A DNA stretch of 64,000 nucleotides from Dipylidium caninum (Eukaryota > Platyhelminthes > Cestoda > Cyclophyllidea > Dipylidiidae). The DNA lies in contig QEYB01001401.1 in NCBI GenBank assembly GCA_017562135.1, positions 62,001 through 126,000 on the forward strand, in the 5' to 3' direction. Made by a program: the position numbers and the translations under genes. Below are positions 1-12,441 of the stretch, one piece after another (the stretch's first letter is position 1; each line of letters starts with the position of its first letter). The notes below the pieces were generated by a model. The model saw nothing but the letters and a program-made list of their open reading frames with translations, did no database searches and had not been told where the DNA came from.

Positions 1-1190
1 CTCATTTTATTCTGACACTTCATGCCATTTTTTGGCCCTCGTAACTTCTTATTAGGGCCGCTTTTGACAGCTCTACAGTCGCATCGTCCTCCAACCACTC
101 TCTCACAGCGCGCTACGCAGTTCCTCCGTCAAAGCTCATCCTCCTCCTTTCATTTCGCCCTAAGGGGACAAGGTTGTTTCACTTAACAGTCGCGTTTGCC
201 CACTGTGTCCGTTCGCATATCAACCGCGTCTTTTGAGAAGACATTCCGCTGTTGGTCTCTCTTAAAAGCGACCGATGCCTCGCTGATAGGTCAACTCTCT
301 TCCACCCTCTAATTTTAATTTGTCCACAACCTCACTCCTCGTTCGTCATTGGGGTCCCTGAATTACTTCGTCCCGACCCCATTTTCCTATCCCATTTGAT
401 GCCCGGTCTCATCGCCCCACATCATGCCACACAACGCATCAGGCTTCTCCTGCCGCAGTTGGTGCAGTGGCCCCTGGCGGCCTCTTTTAAGTCACGGAAA
501 CCTCTCCACTCCCCTTCGTCGTAGCAATGACCATCTTAACTATGGTGGAGAAGGCGGCTTAGTCGCTTGCCACTCCCCCTCGTCCGCGGATGTGCGCCTT
601 CTCTCGTCTGTCCGCGCCAGCACCCTTGCGGGTGTCGAGTCGCCTTTCCGACCAACTGTCCATGCACGAATCACCGCCGCCTTTCTGGCGGTGCCCGAGG
701 TCGTCGCCGCCTCGACTTCTCCTCCACGCCAGCAGTGCGGGGGGGGGGAAGGCATTTGCTCTTGGTTGAGGTGACGAGCTCCTTTGGCTCTGTTATCGTC
801 CGTCTGATGTGGAAAGAGATGTTGTTGTCGTTGTTTTTGTTGCTCCAATGCAGCCGTACATTCGCGATTATGGCTGGATTGGGACGGGAGGAATTGGAGT
901 AACCATGGGTGGGGCAGACTCTGCCGTCCTTCCCGTCTTTGCTCACTTCTCCTCTGAGTTGGCCACCGTCACGTACCCCCCCAATCAGCTTCCCTTCCCC
1001 CCCCCCCCCCCCCCAACTTGGCCACGTCACGCGCTGACACCGTCTAGTTGATTGTAAGTGTACCTTTTTGTTGTCCACTCTTGAATGGGCCACTTTAAGT
1101 GCCGCCCCCAGTTGGCGGCCACGTTGACAAGTCTCCCGCCTGCCCGGACAACCTCTGTGCACGTATTCCACTTCGCTTGGTGAGCACTAA
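1..1190. other. no supported gene; pyrimidine-rich sequence with an 18-C tract
   Basis: I see only short overlapping open frames on both strands and no family motif. The plus strand is rich in C and T. A run of 18 consecutive C lies at 997-1014. Upstream exons of the tail-anchored ORF at 1191 could lie here, but none is convincing. Confidence 0.5.
997..1014 (+). repeat. poly(C) tract, 18 C
   Basis: Uninterrupted C run on the plus strand. Confidence 0.9.
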
Positions 1191-1472
1191 ATGTCGCGGG
1201 CTTCCCTTCTTAGCGCAACCTGCGTGACGGCGACAGCCAACGCCACCGCCTCTGCTACCATTCAGTCGGCCCACGGCACCGGTGGCGGTCACAGCGTGTC
1301 CGAACGCTTCCGCACGGCGGAGACGCGGTTAGGCCATTTGGAGACCTACGTCGGTCGACTCTCGTCACGGCTGCGCGCGGTGGAACAGCACCAGGTTCTT
1401 TTACGCGGAATCATAGTGGTGTACATTGGAATCAAGGTCATACGCTTCGTGATGACGGCGTTGTTCAAGTAG
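1191..1472 (+). CDS. tail-anchored coiled-coil protein, probably a last exon
   Basis: This 93-codon open frame has a low-complexity Ala/Thr/Ser start, a charged heptad-like segment (about residues 40-66, with RLGHLETYVGRLSSRLRAVE) and a single hydrophobic segment near the C-terminus (GIIVVYIGIKVIRFVMTALF), followed by one Lys and a TAG stop. That layout, a coiled coil followed by a terminal membrane anchor, is typical of tail-anchored proteins of mitochondria, peroxisomes or ER. Mitochondrial fission factors share it, but I cannot match one by sequence. The ATG at 1191 may be internal, because an acceptor-like pyrimidine-TAG sits at about 1213 and the true protein may start further upstream. 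Coding is likely; function is unassigned. Confidence 0.45.
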   Translation: MSRASLLSATCVTATANATASATIQSAHGTGGGHSVSERFRTAETRLGHLETYVGRLSSRLRAVEQHQVLLRGIIVVYIGIKVIRFVMTALFK

Positions 1473-4127
1473 ACCTCGCACGGGGTCACAATTCGCCTCC
1501 CCCGACTCGATGAAATCACCCGGCCGATGTGTTGTGAGTCGTTTTTCCCCCATGCATTTAGTCGTCGTCATCGCTGGTCCATTCGCCCCACCTCCTCTTC
1601 CCCAAACCGCCTTCGCGCGCCACCTTTTTATCCTCTCGTGTCTTCTTCCACTTCCACCTTGCCTCTCCGCCCATCTCCTCATTCGCTGTCACCTTCACTT
1701 GAGCCTCATCCGCCCACCCGTTCGCTTCGTCCCTTCCCCTCGCCTGTGCCGGTCGCTTATTCCCCGTGACGTCGCTCACCCACCACTCATCGCAGGCCGG
1801 TGTATCCCTCACCTCATTTCATGCGCTCATCTGCGCATATCGCCCTTTTCACTTTGACCTGCTTTTCGGGTCGTCTGACCGCTGACTAGAGGCCATTTTA
1901 GTTGGTTAAGTAAAACATTGACTCTCCGCAGTCATGCTTGTCGGTCAACCCGCGGTTTACTTCCTCTCCCCCACTCGGCTAACGCTTCTCGGATTCCCTC
2001 GACGTCTCCTCTGGACGCCGAACCCGCGCCTCTCTGCCCGTTTTTGCTGGCACACTCCTCCTCGCGCACAAGTGACTTTCGCCATCTCCGCCAAGGCACT
2101 TGGGACCTCCTCCGACGAGCACCCGATTGGCGTTAAAACTGCTTAGTAGATGAGTGACTCGCGTTCTGCTTCCGCCAATCAGCCTCTTCGGTGGGAGGTC
2201 AGCCCCCCCTCCCACGCCTCCTTTTCCGCGCTGTCGCCCACTGCATCGAGAGTCGCTTCTCGCTGCGACCGGGGCGCCGGAATACCCCACTGGCAACGAC
2301 TTCCACAACGTGGATTGTTTGATCGGAGCGCTGATCCGCGGTGGCCACTCTGCGACCTCGTTGCTATTCCCCTTCCTCGCGAGCCTCCGCCTCATGATGT
2401 GGTTTTGGCGACCGCATTTTCGATTGTGTGTCAGTCCTTGATTGCTGGAACCACTCAAAAGCACCCTCCGACGACCCCCTTGCTGGTGCCAGCAACCACC
2501 ATTCACACGCACGCACGTACACACACAGTCGAATTGTTACAAGTCGCGGTTGCCACAGCCTAGTGGGAAACATATTCCTTGCCTGAATGTGTGTGTGCTC
2601 TAAGCACCTACCGCCTCTTTGTAACTCAATTATTCTGCGTTGACACTCGAAATCTGCCGTTGCATTCATGTTTTAGTTTCCCTTTTTTCCTCTTTTTCCC
2701 TTTCAGCGAACGTTGTCGGCCTTACCCGCATCTCCGAGTACCCCGCATCTCGTGTTGGCTAGATGGGTTCCCACTGTATAAATTGTCTCTCCTTCTTGAT
2801 TTTCACAACAGAGGTTTGGCGAAAGAGAGAAAATAGATTGACGTGTTTCACCTTCTCGGCTTTTTTTTTTCTCTCTCTCTCACTCCACCACATCGTCCAC
2901 ATGTATTCGCTTCCAATTAACACGCAGCCCCGCATCGTTATGCGTTGCTTGCGCGCATTCTAACGCAATTTCGCAAAAGGCACCGCCTTAAATTATGTTC
3001 CGCGTGAGGCTGCCTCCAGGCGCGGAGTGGGGAGGCGGCGGCGGCGGAGGCGGTGGTGGTGGTGACTGTTGGCTTCGTTTGAATGACAGAGTCTTGATTT
3101 GATGTGGGTTAGAGCTTCACCCTCTTATTTGGCGTCACGGTCGTCGTGGAGAGAAAAGCGCGTCATCCTCGGAGGTCTGCGACGCTGTGTGACTCCTCTC
3201 ACCCCCCTTTGTTTGTCTTGTGCGACGACTGTTCACCCTACTTAAATCCTTGTCAGTAGCACCCCGTGTCGAATACGCACGGAGTTTTTTTATGCCACTG
3301 GTTGCTGGGCGCTTTGTCGATGCGCTGCCATCTACGCAACCTGGGGGTTCGGGAGTTGTTGAAGGATCCCCGTCAAGCCTGAGGCTGACACAACGAGGGA
3401 CAACCCACTTTGTGGCCACATGAAGGCGCGCCAGATCCTTTATCGCCTTCTGAAGCAGAAGACTTAGTGAGGAGATGCGACTGCCTTCCTATTCGGAAGT
3501 AGTAGTGGGGTGCTACTGGAGCTAAAAAGCGGCTAGTATCATGAGTTGCACGTTGCCGAGATGATGTCCTCATCGGCGTGACCGCATCTGTTCGTTTGAC
3601 CCATGTTCCGTGACAACGCAGCAGGGCGGTGCGTGCTGAGGCCTCATTTTTATCATTTTCCATCATATGGCTAAGAGACGAATCTGCTGCCATCTGTTCT
3701 ATTTTGGAAGCCGCGTTTGATTTTGTTTGCAGCTCTCGGTTCCTGTTGGTTCATTCTCGCGAGGCCGGAATTATGCAAGTCCTCTTAGCATTCGCTTTCC
3801 GGACTCGTGGAGATCGGATGAAATGTGGTAGCGATGTACTGGTTTAACGCATATCCATTGAGAAATCATTGCCTCACTCAGTTCTATGAAATCGCCACAG
3901 GCATTTTTTGTTGGGGAAGGGCTCTTGGCGTAGGTCTGTGTTCGTTTGCTGTTGCCATGACGTCCAGGTAGTTTGGAGATGCTGGACGGTGCGGGCAGGG
4001 ACACACTAAGGGACTGGAAACTCATCTCACCTCCGCTTAACGCTTCTAATCAGCCACTACGCGTGAAGAAATGGTCAACATTTATATGAGGCAGCCTCAC
4101 ACTTTCCCCGATTGGTTTTTTAGGCTA
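1473..4127. other. intergenic, no supported gene
   Basis: Several open frames of 60-180 codons occur on both strands in the CT-rich part (1.5-2.6 kb), but they overlap one another, have skewed composition and show no recognisable motif. A GGC/GGT-rich patch lies near 3035-3063. The last bases before 4128 (a T-rich run ending in TAG at 4121-4123) look like the acceptor of a 5'-UTR intron for the next gene. Confidence 0.4.
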
Positions 4128-5421
4128 ATGGCTCTTCCAACGCGCCAACTGCCGACAAGCCCTTCCCATGACGATTACGCTAAACGTAGCAAATTTGGTA
4201 GAAACCTAAAGATTGGCCTCGCTCTTCTTTTCCTTGCAATGGTGGCGTTTTATGGCATTGGGATCTATTTTGTGGCTGACCTTTCATGGCGATCTTAGTA
4301 GGTTCCTTCTCATCTTTTATTCTTCTCTTACAACTGGTTCCTCGGGAAAGGTTCTTCACCGACTGGGGAGTGCTTTTAGCTCGCTTTGAGCATCGTCAAG
4401 TGGGGCGAAGTGAAAGCTTGCATTTGGTGTAACTTAGGAGAGGAGCATGAGGTGAAGGTCCTCTCGGAGATTTTGGGAGTGGCGGAGAGGGTAGCAAGGA
4501 GAACGGGCAAGATCTGAGCGTGGTTATTAGAGCAAATCTTCAAAAGGTGGGGACCTCTGGTTTCATTGAAACCGTTTTTGGCAGAATGCTTCATCCCACT
4601 GGCTCAGATTTAGACAATCCCAAAGAGATTGTTACGTTACGAAGGTTAAATAGGAGCGCAACGTGGTACCGCCTGAGGGAGAGCGGCCGGAAGACACCTT
4701 CTCTTTAATATAAAATCAACACTATTGACTGTGTTATAGTAGCATCATTTTTTTCCAAATTGGTAGCGCGTTCGGCGCAGTTGGCAACTCATTGATCACG
4801 CTAGGAGTCGCCTCTACTGTGACATGTATACTTGTTGCGATCCTCTTCTTCCGCCTTCACGCTTCCCTGTCTCAGACTAAAGTCTATCAGCCGAAAAGTG
4901 CCGAATCACTGCAAAATGCAAGTCATTTTCTATCCATTTTTAAAATAAGCGAGAGCTTAACACTAACTTAGTGACTTTTACTGTTTAAATGCTTTGAAGT
5001 TAGTTATTCATCGGGAAAGTAAATTTGTTTTTGTCAATTTCAAAGTCAGCTTCTTTAATTTACTATCCAATGACAATGTGATTTTAGAAACCGTACCCAC
5101 GTCAGCCCAAAGATTCGCGCACAGAATCGAAATGTACCAATGACTTCCGGGAGGGACGAGCCGCCTCGCAGCCAGGAATCCCACCCCGCTCCAAGTGCCC
5201 CAGAAGCCGTGTTCGTGGTTTCTGCAGAAGTTCCACCCGTTGTACAATGTAACGCGGCCGTTCAGCAGGGAGACACAAACAATGAGGAAGAAAAATGTCT
5301 TCCACCTGCTCCAGATTTGGCAAGGCCCCCACCATTTGCACCAGGCACATTAGTTGCGCCACCATCATACGCACCGCCACCATATGAAACACTCGAAATG
5401 GAGCTTCCGGGCGCGAATTAA
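4128..5421 (+). CDS. two-TM membrane protein with C-terminal PPxY (paralogue 1); frame conflict in last exon
   Basis: Exons inferred: 4128-4297, 4767-4917, 5088-5421. Exon 1 encodes a short basic cytosolic start, then AKRSKFGRNLKIG and a first TM (LALLFLAMVAFYGIGIYFV). Exon 2 encodes a second TM (STVTCILVAILFF) and the motif VYQPKSAESLQN. Exon 3 should give a proline-rich tail with PPPYETLEME, a WW-domain ligand. The gene at 53.9-55.4 kb is a clear paralogue with the same intron positions. Intron 2 has a GC donor (CAAAAT followed by gcaagt). Oddity: the spliced frame enters exon 3 as KPYPRQPK, matching the paralogue's IHYPRQPK, but that frame reaches a stop at about 5250, while the PPPY tail (open from about 5140) is in another frame. 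So there is an unseen intron, a real frameshift, or a sequence error. Family unrecognised. Confidence 0.6.
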
Positions 5422-6829
5422 TTCGCCATACCTTATTCACAAAATTGATATGCGTTTTCTTTCCTTAACTTATAATTTGTTACTAGATACTCCTACCTAC
5501 CTTTTCACCGGTACGATTTTTTTTCAAATTATACTCGTGCGGTTTTAGCTCTTCGGGACGCATGCTCGGTTGTAACTCCGTGATGCATTAACACACGTGT
5601 AGGGAGTGGCAAACAAGGTAACCCCCACTTAATGCCTTTCATTTCTTCCTATACATTAGGGGAAAGGTGGTTGTATCTGAGGTGCAACGACTGAGTTCGT
5701 CAGAAATCGTTTGGCGATCGTTGGGTGGTTGGCCCGTTTGATGGAATGAGTAGGCTGTGGGAAACGAACGCTATTTCTACCTATTTGATGCATTCCTTGA
5801 TCCACGTGGCTCTGTCCGCGCCTTAAGCAGCCCGCCACGATGACGCTACGCAACAGCGGGAAGAGAGAATACAGTTGTTAGATGCCAGGTTATCGTAAGG
5901 CAAATCAAGATGAATGTTAGTCGGCGTCGACGCGCACTCACTGCCGAGGAGTGGGGCTACACTCAATGGCCATAATGGCGTCTTGTGCTACAGCCCAATC
6001 ATAATTGTTAAAATAGCGATATAGGCTAACTGAACACCGTTTTTGAAAAAGATGACAAGTAATGCTTTGTCGCCTCAATTATGTGCCTACACCCTCGTCT
6101 CCTTCGTCTGCGCGCCGATTTAAATAAGAAATTTCGGTAGCTTCATTCATTGTTACCTCCTACTCGCTACCAGCCTCTGACACGCCTCAAACATGTGAGC
6201 AACAGAGCATTGCGAAATGAGTAAACGCAGTTGTGGGATGAGAGCAATAGGTAGCTCGCAGATTGAAAATAAAATTCGTCACAGGCAGAAGGTCTTGTTG
6301 GGTTAAATACAGGCATTGATCTGGGCTTCATGTTTTAAATTTATTGATAGGAAGCCTACGAGAGCACCCCAGTTGTGGGAGTGGGCAAAACCGTCCGGTA
6401 CATGTGCTGGCGTAATCTTAAATCAAAGGTTTCAGCAATTGCCATTCACAGGTTTACCAAACGCAAAAAAATTTTGGTAAATGCGCAGTTTTTTGATATG
6501 TAGCAGTTGTGCTGTACGAATTTGGGGAGCTGGCGAAAACTAGGTAGAGAATTTTCTTTGTTTATATTTTTAAAAATAGCCAAATATTCCAAAATTTCGC
6601 TGTCGTGTACGGTTGGTTCATCCACTCGCCACTCGTTCGCAGAAGACGTGCCGTAGGGTAATGCTTAACGTTTATAACCTTCCAATACCATTATAAGTAA
6701 CGTATCGGTGTAAACATTAGCCTTTTTCAGCTTAGACACTGCTCATCCTCTCCCCTTGCGGTTGTCTCCTCTGCGCCTTATTTGTCATTGTTGGGCATTG
6801 ACCCTTCGTATTCCTGATTTTAGGTAAAG
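5422..6829. other. intergenic, nothing recognised
   Basis: About 1.4 kb of AT-rich DNA with no open frame over 65 codons that I would support. It should contain the 3' end of the PPxY gene and the promoter and 5' UTR of the BAP31 gene. A TTTTAG-like acceptor just before 6830 suggests a 5'-UTR intron. Confidence 0.4.
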
Positions 6830-9594
6830 ATGTCGTTGTTATGGACACTTACTGCAGCGTGGTTATATACAGAAGCAGCAATTATTACTCTGCTCCTGTT
6901 GCCGGTCATTTCCTCTCGAACGTATGCGATCTATGCATGCGTCACAGTTTATACTTATTATATATATTCTAATTTATTTTATTTTAGATGGAGTCGTATT
7001 TTCAAATCGCGTATTATAAACATGTTCTCCAATTATGCTTCTTTTTATTTTAACGGATGTTTGGTTCTTCTTGGTCTTATGCTCGTTGGTATGTATTTTT
7101 GGTTGAAATTATTATTGTTAACCTACGATCTACTGAATAACGGTTAAATTTCCTATCAGAGGCATTCCGACAGGTTTCAAATCAGAATCGTGTCTATCAA
7201 GAACTGAAGTCTGACCCAAGCATTTTCAAGCCTGACACAGAGTCGGTGTACTTGATGAAATTATTTCGAGCTCAAAGAAACCTTTACATTTCTGGATTCT
7301 CTCTATATCTTTGGTTGTAAGTTTATAATTTTAGATGTTATGGCTCTAAGGTTTAAGAGGATTCAATGCTGTATTGATTTTAAATAGCCACCCCGTTTAT
7401 TGCGTTTTTTATGATTATTAACGCGACGATCTTGATTCCATATTAATTATTCCTTTGAATCCCTTTTGTGGTTAGATCGGATGGTAATCTGGCATACGGA
7501 ATCGCTATCTAAGTTATTAATATGATGCAATTCTCAAAGTTATACCGTTATTTCCGCGCGTAGGCTTGTGTTTCGGGCAATATTTTACTTCGCACTTTTA
7601 CTTTGTTTACGAGTTGGACAGCATTCACTGACGGTTGCCGATTTTATTTAGGCTTAGTATTTGTTTAATTGATGGAAATAATGAATTTTTCGACACTTCC
7701 CACTCATTCATTTCACATTCTAACGGAGAACGTGAGTTTTGAATTGTTGAATCATTCATTCATTTGCATATTCACTTATTTTCTCGTGGTCCTTCTGTTT
7801 GATCGGAGCCATCCGGGCTTAGATGCTTGCCTTACCCTTCCGTTTATCCGCATTCAACGAAATGGTGTAGTGATGGATGCAATTTGTTGTTTGCGTGATG
7901 TACTGTCCTTGCGTAATCACAATGGGGTCCTAAAACTTAGTGATGCTACAGTTTTGGGGTTGTGCACTCGTCCAAGTGCCAAATGAATCCAGTAGGTGAC
8001 CCATGAAACACTTTTCTAGGGGCTCTCAGGTAAACTTATGGTTTCACGAATGTGCGTGACGGTGCCACAAATTTATACTATTTCTTTTCCCAATCTCTTG
8101 ACTTTACCTAATCCAAACCACTCCTCAGTTGTGATGTTTCTGTTGCATATTTAACGGTGGGAATTTACTTCTAGGGTGTGGGCGAAGGGGTACGCACTTT
8201 TTGTGCTTTTGCACGAGATCTCTTTAACCACCTTTTGGGTGGTTGGACTACCAACCCTTCGTCTGTATGTACATTGTTCGACGTTAGTCAAATAGTGATT
8301 GTTTGGTTGGTCACTACAAAGCGCTCATGCGGTGGTTCATTAGGAAGTTGATTTATCCTCCATTGTTCGGAGTCTAGATGTCTTCTTTCCTATTTCCTCT
8401 AACCTGCAGACCGGGGGGATCGTGAGACTACTTTCTCAGATTTAAACGATAGTCAATAGGCTAAACTGGTTATTAAAAAGAGAAGCAACCGCAAAACACG
8501 GACAGAGGTAGACAGACAAGGTAGATGAAGAGGGATGAGAGTCAATTTAATGATTGTCAGACAGTTGTGGAGGAACAGGTGTAATCACGGCAGGGAAACC
8601 CATCCGCCAGACAGGTGGGCGAAGAGGGCGACGCTGGTGGACATGGAGGGAAGGCTAATGTGTTGAAGGCCACATCACTCATCCGCCTCTTTTCAAGTCT
8701 CTCCCTCCCCTTCCAGTGTCTTCAAGCGCCTGGTAACTCTTATCGCTGACCACGCACGTGTCACGGCGGCGGGCGAGGCGTCGTTGGCACAGGCTAAATC
8801 GGCGACGGAGGCGGCTCAACTCCTTGTTTCGCAGACCGCATCCGATCGGGACGACGCTGTGGAGGCAAGTCGTTTCCTCGCCTTAAGTTTATCCACGTAT
8901 TGACGGGCGAGCCCCTCCGCCGGTTCATCCGTCTCCCTCCCTCTGAGAACTGTCAATTGCCCCTCTGCCCCCCCGTCCCCCACTTTACCGCAACCAGTAA
9001 CTTCTTCAAGCTAACGCACTTCAGTCCCCCACTTCTCCCCGTGGCTTGACTCTGCATTCTGTCAGTGGCTATCGCGACAGTTTTTTCCTCCTTTCAATTC
9101 CCTTTTAACGGATACGCGTTTTTATCAGGGATCTCAACTCCCAGTTATCCATGAAATGTCGGTTTTTTTCGATGGTAAAACAGAATTTCACGTTTGTTGT
9201 TTACCTAGCGCGCGAGCGATGCCCTTCGTGAAGACCTCGAAACTCTGAAGGACAGGCTGAACGCTGAATCAGCCGGTAAGGAGGCGGTTGTTGTAATTCA
9301 TGGGTGCACCCTGCATCCACCCTCTAATTCAAAGTTATCCACTTGCCCCTCCAGCCCGCGAGTCCGCCGAGGTCCGACTGGCGGCCATGAAAAAGCAGGC
9401 CGAACAGACTGCGAAGGAGTACGATCGCGTCTCCGAGGAGTGCCAACAGCTGCAGGTAATGGGGGGAGGCCGGGGGGCCCCACTCGTGGCTCCACCGTTT
9501 GCCTCGTCGAAGCTTTAATCGTCTGTTATTTATCATTTTGTAGAAACGATTGACTGCACTAACCGGGGATTCCGGAGACAAGAAGACCGATTAG
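6830..9594 (+). CDS. BCAP31: B-cell receptor-associated protein 31 (BAP31/BCAP31) homologue
   Basis: BAP31 is an ER multi-pass membrane protein that acts as cargo receptor and chaperone for newly made membrane proteins. Seven exons join in frame: 6830-6921, 6988-7088, 7160-7316, 8717-8864, 9209-9275, 9355-9455, 9544-9594. Diagnostic stretches are the start MSLLWTLTAAWLYTEA, the loop RIFKSRI, the highly conserved MKLFRAQRNLYISGFSLYLW before the third membrane segment, and a C-terminal coiled coil with MKKQAEQTAKEYDRVSEEC. The protein ends in KKTD, a canonical KKxx retrieval signal that returns proteins from Golgi to ER. Total length (about 239 residues) matches animal BAP31. Intron 4 starts with GC (GTGGAG followed by gcaagt); using the nearby GT would create a stop, so the GC donor is well supported. 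The 1.4-kb intron 3 holds only a shadow frame. ATTAAA at about 9801 and AATAAA at about 10308 are candidate poly(A) signals. Confidence 0.93.
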
Positions 9595-12414
9595 TCTCGG
9601 AGTCGGAGGTTTTTCGCTCCACCCAGTTGACGTTGATGCTTTCCGAAGTTGTCTTTTCCTTTTCCCCTCAATTTTAGGTCAAAGATGTATTAGTTCTGCG
9701 GCATTTCGCCAAATAATCTCTTTTTGAGCAATATGGGATTTTTATTCGCTAAGGGTTTTCATTACCCGCATTTGGAAACAAATGGAAAATTATCTTTATT
9801 AAATCAGGGGACGCGTTGTAAAAAAAGTAGTAAGGAAAAGAAATCGTAGAATCAGGCTTGTCAAAAATCTTCTCTGCTTATTCCTTGGTTGAGCTGAAGG
9901 GAGCAAAAAGGGGTGGTAAAAAAATGGCCTCTAAGGCTCTGGAGTGGAATTGTTCAAGTCGGTTAGTTTGGTGCTTCGGCCACGACCACGACAGAAATTC
10001 TCGTACTATTCTGGTGCTGCCCACAGGTTTACACTGCGCTGTGGCAAATCATTTAATTCGTCCGGCCTGGTCTGGTGTGTCTGCGCTCGGATGGGAATTC
10101 ACCGTCGTGTCCACAGCTGTGGGACGGGGGTGGAACCCCTCTGGCGGCTAAAGTGGTTCCAGCCTCCCCCACCCCCTCGTGTCACGTCGTGCATTCCCCA
10201 AGGAGGTCTGAAGATGGACTTACCTCTTACTTGCTTGATTGTTTGAACACACACGTTAGGACTCCGAGCACTCCTAAAAAAGTTATTATTTACTCTAATG
10301 TTTTACAATAAAATCGGGTGAACCGTAGACCGGCTCTGGCAGTAGCCTCTCTCTCAACCTCCCGCCACTAACACGCATTTCGCGGACCGCTTGGGGAGTA
10401 CCGAGCTGCCCCCCTCGTGGCACCACTGTTTTGTGAGTGTTTTAAGGTTCTCAGGCGTGCCTTTGTCATGCCAGTTTACTCGTCGTATCATATTAGGCAC
10501 GAGGGCGCGGCCTCGTGCTAACTGCGATGGGCACCTCTTATTTTTATTGTTTTCCTTTTCGGAAATACTCAATAAGTGGAGTCGCCTTAAATGCTGTCCA
10601 GACATGGCCGCTGAGACTGCCGGCTCTGGGCATGAAGCGTTGCCACGTGGTGGCCTCGAGACACACGGTGTCTGCAACTGTGGCAGAGCAGTGCAAGAAC
10701 TCGGACACCCCTCACGTGAACGGGCCAAAAGGGGTCTTTTTCAAAATGGGGAACGCGTGGCCCACACTTTGTCACTGTCGATCCACCATTTTCGCAAGCC
10801 CAAGCATTACTTGTCGGAGGGTGGCCACTGCGAGAAACGAAGTAAATGTTATGAAAAGATGAAAGCATTTCTTCTTTCGGCTTTTCCTGAAGTAGTCCTC
10901 TCCCGCCTTCTCAAAAACACCCGATTTTACGCTGGCCACCATCCAAGCCATCGTAAGTGCAAATGCTGTTTGATACTATTCGGCAAACAAGGGAGGGCTG
11001 GAGACTGGTACTCCCGCCTCGAGCCTCTTAATCGCTTGAGTTCGGGTTTTTCTACACCGAAGAGGATACTGCCTCGCGAAGTTGGCAGGCCTGGAATTTC
11101 TGAAGCCATTAGACACCTTTTTCTTACGGCACAAAGACATAATGTGGCCGATGCTTCTGCCTACTGCCGGACCATGCGGCGACCCAAATCCACTCAGGCC
11201 ATCCACAAAACATCCATTTCGGGGCGACTGGAAACGGCGACATTTGGAGGCCGTGTAGGCACCGAGAGGACGCACGCATGCTGCAGACTGGGGAAATTTT
11301 AGAAAAGTCGTGCTAGGATTTTGCCTCTTCACTCGCCTTCAAGGCTCCCCACACTAAAGTTGCCCCGCTCTTGCGGTGTGTCGAGTGATTTGCCAGCCTG
11401 ATCAGAGGCAGTATCTCCACGGCACGAATGGGTGGCTACTGAGGCAAGAGGCGGTCTCAAATGGGCAGATTGCCACACCAAGAGGTATCCGACACTCAAC
11501 TCAACTACCCGTGGACGTCCATTACTCTACTTCGATATGTCGGTCAGGCCAGTGCTCTGACGAAATTCTAGACGCTTTGCCTAGACAATGGCTGAGAGTG
11601 TGTGTGAAGGCATTCTACCAAACCAAAAGGGCTTTCCCCAGTCCGAATTTTGCCTCTGAATCTGCTACCGAAATGACACCAATTTGTAGGTAAAGAGTCA
11701 CCTAACCCTGCAATGTGCCGTAAAAAGGTTAGATCCACCCCCTCACGTCGTCGCGGCCGATAGACATTCACTACTAATCGGTTAAAATGGACACCTCTTG
11801 GGAGCTGATCTTCTCGATGCACAAAAGCCTGAGCATTTGCTGGAACAATAAGGAAAGTGAGGGAGTTTAGTTGACACCTTAATCGAATTGAGGCAAAAAA
11901 CATAGAGTGAATGAAAAGCTCACCCGTGGAACCACCGATTGGCGCAGGGTGTCCGGAGCCGCTGAGGATTTGCATCGCTGCAGATCAGAGGAGAAAATCA
12001 GAGGAGGACCGAGTAAATGTCGTTGGAGTAACAGAAAGTTAAAAACTCTTCCCAAGTTACCTTCATACTGCGAATTTTTTCCAATGTTTCGCGTGGATTC
12101 AGCTGCGGTGAATTCTGAGTAAAAGTAAAACGTACTTTCTGTTTTTCCGCCTCTCCATTCCGTACAATAACACTTTAGCCTTCTTAAAAATGTTTCTAAC
12201 AGTCAACTGTTATGCAGAGGTGTTCCTTGTTTTTGTTTCATGAAGAGTGGGAATTAGGGTGTAGGTTAGCTAAGCGCAATCGTCGGAATGTCCAAACCGA
12301 GGATAATTGTGGGGAGAGTGAGGTGAGGATTGGGAAAAGCATTAAGTAACTGCATGGTCAAGAGGTCAACCCTCGCAAACAATGAACTCTACTGTGCAAC
12401 CTTGACTGTCCTAC
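9595..12414. other. intergenic between BAP31 and the micro-exon array
   Basis: This contains the BAP31 3' UTR, one unexplained 303-codon plus-strand frame (listed separately) and a 135-codon minus-strand frame at 11568-11975. The 3' end of MEG-2 may lie here. A possible minus-strand donor (CCACGG followed by gtgagc) sits at about 11926-11931, but the exon it would close is 38 nt and not phase 0. Confidence 0.35.
10391..11302 (+). CDS. long unidentified ORF, 303 codons
   Basis: The frame is open for 303 codons beginning from a TTG, so it has no credible start at its 5' end; an in-frame ATG occurs further in. It is Arg-, Ser- and His-rich, contains scattered Cys, and shows no membrane segment or domain I recognise. 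Such a long frame is unusual for chance in this composition. It could be an exon of an unseen gene, the decayed coding part of a mobile element, or chance. No flanking inverted repeats were seen. Confidence 0.2.
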   Translation: MGSTELPPSWHHCFVSVLRFSGVPLSCQFTRRIILGTRARPRANCDGHLLFLLFSFSEILNKWSRLKCCPDMAAETAGSGHEALPRGGLETHGVCNCGRAVQELGHPSRERAKRGLFQNGERVAHTLSLSIHHFRKPKHYLSEGGHCEKRSKCYEKMKAFLLSAFPEVVLSRLLKNTRFYAGHHPSHRKCKCCLILFGKQGRAGDWYSRLEPLNRLSSGFSTPKRILPREVGRPGISEAIRHLFLTAQRHNVADASAYCRTMRRPKSTQAIHKTSISGRLETATFGGRVGTERTHACCRLGKF

Positions 12415-12441
12415 CTCGTTTAAACAGGCATTCTCCACTGG
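12415..12441 (-). CDS. MEG-2 micro-exon, PVENACLNE
   Basis: 27 nt, phase 0 at both ends, donor gtagga. The upstream run AGCAGCAG offers alternative acceptors that would add one or two Gln (NAGNAG-type choice). Lowest-coordinate micro-exon I could support. Confidence 0.4.

Noticed and set aside
7669..7986. 105-codon plus-strand frame inside BAP31 intron 3
   Set aside because: No conserved residues, and the BAP31 exons on either side join perfectly without it.
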